From NCBI GenBank assembly GCA_030836925.1, contig JAUPLK010000022.1:1-11588 (forward strand): DNA of 11,588 nucleotides, in the 5' to 3' direction. The translations under genes were made by a program, and so were the position numbers. This document shows positions 7,077-11,588 of the stretch, in pieces. The stretch is from Pseudomonadota bacterium. Lineage in GTDB: Bacteria > Pseudomonadota > Gammaproteobacteria > Steroidobacterales > GCA-2729495. The stretch's first letter is position 1; the number at the start of each line of letters is the position of its first letter. A model generated the notes under the pieces. That model did not search any database. It was not told the origin of the DNA and was given only the letters and a program-made list of their open reading frames with translations.

Positions 7077-8276
7077 ATGCGCGCCACTGAACTCATCCGG
7101 TTTACGGCCAGGTCTGCCGTCTCCCATCGCCTGCGCAGCGCGCTGACCGCGCTCGGTATCGCGATTGGCGTCGCCGCCGTGCTGCTGCTGACCTCGATCG
7201 GCGAGGGCCTGCACAACTACATGCTCACGCAGTTCACCCAGTTCGGCACCAATATCATTGCCATCAATCCGGGCAAGGCCAAGACCTTCGGCATGCCCAC
7301 CGGCGTGCTGAATACCGTGCGCCCGCTGAACCTTGACGACGCCGCAGCACTGAAACGCGTGCCCCACGTGCGCTCGACCCTGCCGCTCGTGCAGGGCACC
7401 GCATCGGTGGAAAGTGCCGGGCGCGAGCGCAAGGTGATCGTGAGTGGTACAGGCTCGGAAATGACCGAGACGCTGTCGTTTCGCGTGGCGCTCGGCAATT
7501 TCCTGCCGGCGGATAATCCCAATGCGCCCCGTGCCTATGCGGTGCTCGGCAGCAGGCTGCGCAGTGAGTTGTTCGATGAGCGCAACCCGCTGGGTGAGCG
7601 GGTCCGCATCGGCGGACAGCGCTATACCGTGGTCGGCGTGATGGAGTCGAAGGGCACCATGTTCGGTTTCGATCTGGACGATGCGGCCTATATCCCGGTC
7701 GCCAAGGGGCTGGAGCTGTTCAACCGCGACGGGCTCTTCGAGATCGATGTCGTCTATGACGAGGGTGCGCCGGTCGATGAGGTCGTCGAAGGCATCCGGC
7801 GCGTGCTGATCGCCCGGCACGGCAGTGAGGACTTCACGATCACCACGCAGCAGGAGATGATGGACGTGCTCGGCTCGGTGCTGGACGTGATCACCTTTGC
7901 GGTCGGTGCCCTGGGTGGCATCTCGATGCTGGTCGGTGGCGTGGGCATCTTCACGATCATGACCATCGCGGTGCGCGAACGGACCGCCGAGATCGGCCTG
8001 CTGCAGGCCGTGGGCGCGCACCGGCGGCAGATCCGCAACATCTTTCTCGGTGAGTCGATGATCCTGGCCGCGATCGGCGGACTTGCCGGCATCGCGTTTG
8101 GCTTCGTGATCGTCGGGCTGCTCGGCGTGATCGTGCCGAATTTGCCGGTCAGTCCGTCCTGGCCCTACGTGCTGGCATCGGTACTGGTTGCCATGCTGAT
8201 CGGCCTCATCGCCGGCGTGCTGCCGGCCTGGCGGGCTGCGCAGCTTGATCCGGTCGAGTCCTTGCGCGCGGAATAG
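7077..8276 (+). CDS. ABC exporter permease 2, MacB/FtsX family
   Basis: 399 residues, 12 bases after permease 1. Same plan as its neighbour: N-terminal helix (about 22-42), periplasmic MacB_PCD-type domain (about 45-268), then helices at about 272-298, 326-352 and 364-386. The coupling segment TAEIGLLQAVGAHRRQI (303-319) and C-terminal LPAWRAAQLDPVESL (382-396) are typical. The first 45 residues of the two permeases are clearly alike (both have GVAAVL followed by LLT or VLT and then GE), but the periplasmic domains differ strongly, so this is an old duplication and not a recent repeat. Two different permeases with one ATPase suggest a heterodimeric transporter, as in LolCE. The gene ends the plus-strand operon; the facing gene's stop is 13 bases away. 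Confidence 0.94.
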   Translation: MRATELIRFTARSAVSHRLRSALTALGIAIGVAAVLLLTSIGEGLHNYMLTQFTQFGTNIIAINPGKAKTFGMPTGVLNTVRPLNLDDAAALKRVPHVRSTLPLVQGTASVESAGRERKVIVSGTGSEMTETLSFRVALGNFLPADNPNAPRAYAVLGSRLRSELFDERNPLGERVRIGGQRYTVVGVMESKGTMFGFDLDDAAYIPVAKGLELFNRDGLFEIDVVYDEGAPVDEVVEGIRRVLIARHGSEDFTITTQQEMMDVLGSVLDVITFAVGALGGISMLVGGVGIFTIMTIAVRERTAEIGLLQAVGAHRRQIRNIFLGESMILAAIGGLAGIAFGFVIVGLLGVIVPNLPVSPSWPYVLASVLVAMLIGLIAGVLPAWRAAQLDPVESLRAE

Positions 8277-8290
8277 CCGCGACTGCGGCT
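8275..8290. terminator. Hairpin at the convergent junction, possible two-way terminator
   Basis: AGCCGC and GCGGCT form a perfect 6-bp stem around a GACT loop. It fills the 13-base gap between the two convergent genes and touches both stop codons (TAG 8274-8276 on plus, TGA 8292-8290 on minus). It is symmetric, so it could stop transcripts from both sides. There is no T-run on either side, so termination would be weak or the hairpin may mainly protect the 3' ends. Confidence 0.45.
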
Positions 8291-8667
8291 CAGTCCCGAC
8301 GGATGACCTTCACCTGAATGCCGCCCTGCGGTCCGAATATCCACGACCCGATCCCGCTCACGATGCTGACAATAAGCGCACCCCAGAAGGCCGACCAGAA
8401 GCCGTCGACATGAAAGCCGGACAACAGCCAGGCGGCCAGCGCCAGCATGGCCGCATTGAGTAGCAGCACAAAAAAACCGAGCGTGATGACCGTGAAGGGC
8501 AGGGTGAGGATCATCAGCAGCGGCCGTATGAAACCGTTGATGACGCCGAGCACGATGGCCGAAGCCAGCAGCCAGGTGCCGCTGTCAAAACTGATGCCGT
8601 CGAGCCAGACTTCTGCCAGCCACAGGCCGGCGGCGGCGATCAGTGCGCGAAACAGGAAATTGTCCAT
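8290..8667 (-). CDS. Small four-helix membrane protein, phage-holin-IV / YvlD family
   Basis: 125 residues with four hydrophobic segments (about 5-22, 31-51, 56-80 and 91-111). The core GVINGFIRPLLMILTLPFTV (41-60) followed by ITLGFFVLLLNAAMLALAAW (61-80) and GFHVDGFWSAF is the hallmark of the family listed as phage holin superfamily IV (PF04020, including Bacillus YvlD). Despite the name, most members are chromosomal and not lytic; their function is poorly known, with some in envelope-stress operons. ATG 8667 has TGGAG at 8678-8674, spaced 6 bases, a good ribosome-binding site. It starts 12 bases after the histidine kinase stop and so is the last gene of the two-component operon. No phage genes lie nearby, which argues against a lysis role. 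Confidence 0.88.
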   Translation of the reverse strand: MDNFLFRALIAAAGLWLAEVWLDGISFDSGTWLLASAIVLGVINGFIRPLLMILTLPFTVITLGFFVLLLNAAMLALAAWLLSGFHVDGFWSAFWGALIVSIVSGIGSWIFGPQGGIQVKVIRRD

Positions 8668-8679
8668 GTGATGCTCCAG

Positions 8680-10107
8680 TCAGTGATGCGCGGGGCGTGC
8701 AGCGCGAATGAGGCCGGCTTCGGGGACCGAAGCCGGTCCGGCGGAGTCGGTCTTGGGCAGTTCCAGCATGACACGCAGGCCGGGTGCGTTGTCGGCCAGC
8801 ACCAGCTGGCCACCATGATGCCGCGCGATGGCATTGACCAGCGACAGTCCAAGTCCGCTGCCCGGGATGCCGGTGACAGTGGCGGTCCGGTAAAAGCGGT
8901 CGAGCACCTTGCCGCGTTCGGCTTCCGGTACGCCGGGACCCTGGTCGCTGACGATGATGGTCAGGTGTCCGTCTTCATCGCGCATCTCCAGTCGCACATC
9001 AGAGCCCGACGGGCTGTACTTGATCGCATTGTCCAGGAGATTTGAAACCGCCTGGAAGATGAGATCCCGGTCGCCGCGCATGCGCCCGGCGGCAGCGCCC
9101 AGATGGACGGTGATTTCCTTCTCCTCGCCCACGGCATGGTAGAGCTCCCAGGCATCATGCAGCAGCGCACCGAGGTCGATGTCGGTCCAGGCCTCGTCAT
9201 GGGTGCCGGATTCGATCCTGGCGATGCGCAGCAGTGCCCGGAAGGTTGCCAGCAGGTGATCGGCATCGGTGATGGTGGCGTTCAGCTCGTTGCGTACCGC
9301 CTCGCTGATTTCGGGTTGCAACGCCAGGCTTTCGAGCCGGCCACGCAGCCGGGTCAGTGGCGTGCGCAGGTCATGGGCGATGTTGTCGGTCACCGCCCGC
9401 ACGCTGTCGATCAGGGAGTCGATACGGTCCAGCATCGCATTGAGATTGTCGGCGAGCTGGTCGAATTCATCGTTGATGCCGCGCACGGGCATGCGGCGCT
9501 GCAGGCGGCCAGCCATGATTTCCCGGCTGGTGCGGTTGATTGCATCGACCCGGCGCGTCACGCTGGAACTCAGTACGATCCCGCCAAACAGTGCCAGCAG
9601 CAGGCCGATGGCCAGCGTCAGGATGTACACGCGATTGATCAGCTGACGCGTCGCTTCCAGATTGCTCTGCTCTTTGGCCACCAGCAGTCGGTAATCCTTG
9701 CTGACTTGCAGTATCTGGCCCTGGAAGGGGACCCGACGGCCCTGCTGGTCGACCAGCGTGAAACGGTACCAGCCGTCGGCATCCAGCTGGCCCGGTGGCC
9801 ACGCCGCCAGGTTGCCAAGCACCGGACGCTGGTCGGCGGTCAGCAGCAGGTACAGCGTGGACCGCGAAGGATCGCGTGTGATCCGGTCGCGGATCACGGC
9901 TTCTATCCCGGGTCCTCCGGGCTGGCGGAACTGCTCGGTCAGGCCGCGGATCTCGGCGCTGATCGTCGCGTTGGTCTGCTGCTCGAGATAGCCGTTGGTT
10001 TGCCAGTAGATATAGCCGACGAGGATCAGCGCCGAGCTGCCGAAGATCCCCATGTACCACCATGCGAGCTGGAAGGTGGATGTACGAATCAGCCTAAGGG
10101 GATTCAC
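8680..10107 (-). CDS. Sensor histidine kinase of the HAMP/HisKA type
   Basis: 475 residues. It senses a periplasmic or membrane signal and phosphorylates the response regulator encoded just upstream. Helix 1 is at about 13-34, a periplasmic domain of about 125 residues follows (35-160), and helix 2 is at about 160-182. Then come a HAMP linker (about 183-235), the HisKA H-box AHDLRTPL with phosphoacceptor His245, the N-box SNLLDNAIKYSP (355-366), G1 DQGPGVP (388-394), the F-box DRFYR (403-407) and G2 GSGLGLSL (416-423). All catalytic motifs are intact. The periplasmic domain lacks metal-binding histidine or cysteine clusters and its ligand cannot be read from sequence. The start is a GTG at 10107, 14 bases inside the response regulator gene, so translation is probably coupled. 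A tail of about 25 residues after the ATPase domain has no recognisable motif. Confidence 0.95.
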   Translation of the reverse strand: MNPLRLIRTSTFQLAWWYMGIFGSSALILVGYIYWQTNGYLEQQTNATISAEIRGLTEQFRQPGGPGIEAVIRDRITRDPSRSTLYLLLTADQRPVLGNLAAWPPGQLDADGWYRFTLVDQQGRRVPFQGQILQVSKDYRLLVAKEQSNLEATRQLINRVYILTLAIGLLLALFGGIVLSSSVTRRVDAINRTSREIMAGRLQRRMPVRGINDEFDQLADNLNAMLDRIDSLIDSVRAVTDNIAHDLRTPLTRLRGRLESLALQPEISEAVRNELNATITDADHLLATFRALLRIARIESGTHDEAWTDIDLGALLHDAWELYHAVGEEKEITVHLGAAAGRMRGDRDLIFQAVSNLLDNAIKYSPSGSDVRLEMRDEDGHLTIIVSDQGPGVPEAERGKVLDRFYRTATVTGIPGSGLGLSLVNAIARHHGGQLVLADNAPGLRVMLELPKTDSAGPASVPEAGLIRAARPAHH

Positions 10108-10777
10108 TCAGCTTGTACCCGGCGCCACGCACCGTGTGGATGAGGGGCGGGTCGAAGTCCTTGTCCACCTTGCGCCGCAAACGGCTGATGTGGAAGTCGA
10201 TGACATTGGTCTGCGGGTCGAAGTGATAGTCCCAGACGTTTTCGAGCAGCATCGTCCGGGTGACGACCTGGTCGCGGTTGCGCATCAGGTATTCGAGCAG
10301 GCGGAATTCGCGCGGTTGCAGATCGATCTCCTTGCCGGCGCGGTGTACCGCACGGCTGAGCAGATCGACATGCAGGTCGGCCACCTGCACTTCGGTAACG
10401 GTTTCGCCGCCCTCGCGCACCGGACGCCGGGCGATGGCTTCGAGTCGCGCCATGAGCTCGGCAAACGCGAAGGGCTTGCCGATGTAGTCATCGGCACCGG
10501 CACGCAGTCCCTTGACCTTGTCGTCCACCTCGCCGAGTGCGCTCAGTATCAGCGTGGGCGTGGTGTTGCCGGCCGCCCGCAGCGTTTGCACGATGCTCAG
10601 TCCGTCGATGCCGGGCAGCATGCGGTCGATGATGAGGGCATCGTAGTTGCCGCTGCCAGCCAGGAACTGCCCGTCCTTGCCATCGGCGCAGTGGTCAACG
10701 GTATGGCCGGACTCGCGCAGCCCGCCGATGATGAAGCTGGCGACGCCGGGGTCGTCTTCGATTACGAGGATGCGCAT
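10094..10777 (-). CDS. OmpR/PhoB-family response regulator
   Basis: 227 residues. The receiver domain (1-115) has the acidic pair Glu7-Asp8-Asp9, phosphoacceptor Asp51 in DALIIDRMLPGIDGL, Ser79 as the switch residue and Lys101 in IGKPFAF. The C-terminal winged-helix domain (about 130-225) carries LQPREFRLLEYLMRN, the TNVIDFHISRLRRKVD recognition helix region and the closing TVRGAGYKL. It should bind DNA direct repeats as a dimer when phosphorylated by the kinase, whose gene overlaps its end by 14 bases. Likely targets are its own operon and perhaps the convergent exporter operon; no repeated binding site is obvious. ATG 10777 begins with the standard MRILVIEDD and is secure even though no Shine-Dalgarno is visible. 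The LuxR-type gene ends 55 bases upstream on the same strand. Confidence 0.95.
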   Translation of the reverse strand: MRILVIEDDPGVASFIIGGLRESGHTVDHCADGKDGQFLAGSGNYDALIIDRMLPGIDGLSIVQTLRAAGNTTPTLILSALGEVDDKVKGLRAGADDYIGKPFAFAELMARLEAIARRPVREGGETVTEVQVADLHVDLLSRAVHRAGKEIDLQPREFRLLEYLMRNRDQVVTRTMLLENVWDYHFDPQTNVIDFHISRLRRKVDKDFDPPLIHTVRGAGYKLSESP

Positions 10778-10832
10778 GCGGTCAATGATAGCCGGGACGG
10801 CCGGCCGGGTGGAGGCGGCAGCTGCAAAACCT

Positions 10833-11588
10833 TCAGTTCCATGTCCGGAATTGCACGGTCAACAGGTACAGCAGGGCGGTCTGGGAATGTACGCCGGTCT
10901 TCTGGTAGGTCGTGGCCAGATGGGTCTTGACGGTATTCGGGCTGATATTGAGTGCGGCAGCAATCTCCTGCGTGCTCTTGCCGGCCAGCATGGCGGCGCA
11001 GATCCGTGCTTCGGCCTTGCTGAGTCCATAGGCACTGATCAGGGCGGCTGCCAGCTCGGGCGGGCGGTCTTGCCGGGAGGTACTGATCAGTGCGATGCAG
11101 GCCGCTTGCCTCGGCGAACCACCGGCCCCGGCGTGCCCGTTGAACGGTGAGAAAGCAATTTGCAAAGGCGGTGTTTGCCCCTTTTTCGCAATGAATACCG
11201 GTGCCGCAGGCGTTGCCAACCGGCCCTGACTGATGGCAATGGCAGTCAGCAGTGCTGCATCGAGCAGTGCCTGTACCTGCGGATCCGCGGCGCACAATGC
11301 GCCGTTCTGCAGCGCCAACCCGTGGTTTCCCGCGAACAATTGCGCAGCGCCGGCATTGACGAGTACGGGTCGCCGGTTGGCTGCGAAAGCAACCATGCCG
11401 CACGGTGCGGTATCGATCATGGCGGTCAGCAACGCATTGTCGTGGCAAATACCGGCGACATTGATGCTTCTGCACAAGTGCGGCAGCAGCGCCCCGGTCA
11501 GCAGGTCGATATCTGCGCGGGTGAATGGGCCATCATCGGCAGTTCTGCCCAACGACAGTACCGAGGTCACTCCGTTGCGGCTGCCCAG
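10833..11588 (-). CDS. LuxR-type helix-turn-helix regulator (5' end cut by the window edge)
   Basis: 251 residues are visible and the frame is open to the right edge. The C-terminal 65 residues are a LuxR/GerE DNA-binding domain: LSKAEARICAAMLAGKS, then TQEIAAALNISPNTVKTHL (second and recognition helices) and YQKTGVHSQTALL. Before it lies a PAS-like segment (the part with DTAPCGMVAFAANRRPVLVN) and an upstream FTRADIDLLTGALLPHLCRS stretch. This layout matches LuxR-type regulators of about 370 residues with an N-terminal sensory half, so around 120 residues probably lie beyond the window. The in-frame GTG at 11570 is unlikely to be the true start because the family pattern continues upstream of it. 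There is no receiver domain, so it is not a classic two-component regulator. It is followed by the response regulator gene 55 bases on; whether they share a transcript is not clear. Confidence 0.85.
   Translation of the reverse strand: MGSRNGVTSVLSLGRTADDGPFTRADIDLLTGALLPHLCRSINVAGICHDNALLTAMIDTAPCGMVAFAANRRPVLVNAGAAQLFAGNHGLALQNGALCAADPQVQALLDAALLTAIAISQGRLATPAAPVFIAKKGQTPPLQIAFSPFNGHAGAGGSPRQAACIALISTSRQDRPPELAAALISAYGLSKAEARICAAMLAGKSTQEIAAALNISPNTVKTHLATTYQKTGVHSQTALLYLLTVQFRTWN

Noticed and set aside
5592..8021. Open frame of about 809 codons on the minus strand opposite the ATPase and permease genes
   Set aside because: It mirrors three well-supported genes, its translation is full of His, Arg, Gln and Asp with no domain or hydrophobic core, and long antisense frames are expected where codons end mostly in G or C.
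8290..8667. Holin-like gene as a sign of prophage
   Set aside because: The family is mostly chromosomal and non-lytic, and no endolysin, spanin, integrase or structural phage gene is present.
9103..10930. Two long plus-strand open frames opposite the kinase and response regulator genes
   Set aside because: Both lie over genes with intact catalytic motifs and have no coding signature of their own.

Overview
The window looks like a stretch of a high-GC proteobacterial chromosome, most likely a gammaproteobacterium. The reasons are the very GC-rich third codon positions, the GTG starts, the HD-GYP protein with an N-terminal DUF3391 domain, and the Gram-negative envelope genes (periplasmic adaptor, FtsX-like permeases, a TonB C-terminal domain). 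Genus and species cannot be told from the sequence. It is densely coded: the longest gap between genes is about 90 bases. I see no tRNA, rRNA, CRISPR array, insertion sequence or phage.

Left block (1-1893, minus strand): a signal-peptide-bearing TPR protein with a TonB-type C-terminal domain, followed by a DUF547 protein cut by the left window edge. Divergent from these, on the plus strand, are msrA (peptide methionine sulfoxide reductase A, 1948-2514) and a DUF3391/HD-GYP protein (2606-3949). The HD-GYP protein has lost several of the metal-binding residues of its active site.

Centre (3975-8290, plus strand): a four-gene export operon. It has a good -10 box, a Shine-Dalgarno site inside a short hairpin, a HlyD/MacA-type adaptor, a stand-alone MacB/LolD-type ATPase, and two different MacB-type permeases in tandem. 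Overlapping or nearly touching ends point to one polycistronic transcript. The permeases carry no fused ATPase, so the likely complex is a heterodimeric permease with the ATPase bound inside and the adaptor outside. No TolC-type outer-membrane gene is present here.

Right block (8290-11588, minus strand, convergent with the export operon): a LuxR-type regulator cut by the right edge, then an OmpR-type response regulator, its histidine kinase (overlapping by 14 bases) and a small four-helix membrane protein of the phage-holin-IV/YvlD family. A perfect 6-bp hairpin sits exactly at the convergent junction and touches both stop codons. A reasonable hypothesis is that the two-component pair senses an envelope or small-molecule stress and controls the adjacent exporter; the sequence alone does not prove this.

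Nothing here is a clear-cut new system. The best leads are the degenerate HD-GYP site, the possible leader hairpin over the exporter's ribosome-binding site, and the TPR-TonB fusion next to DUF547.
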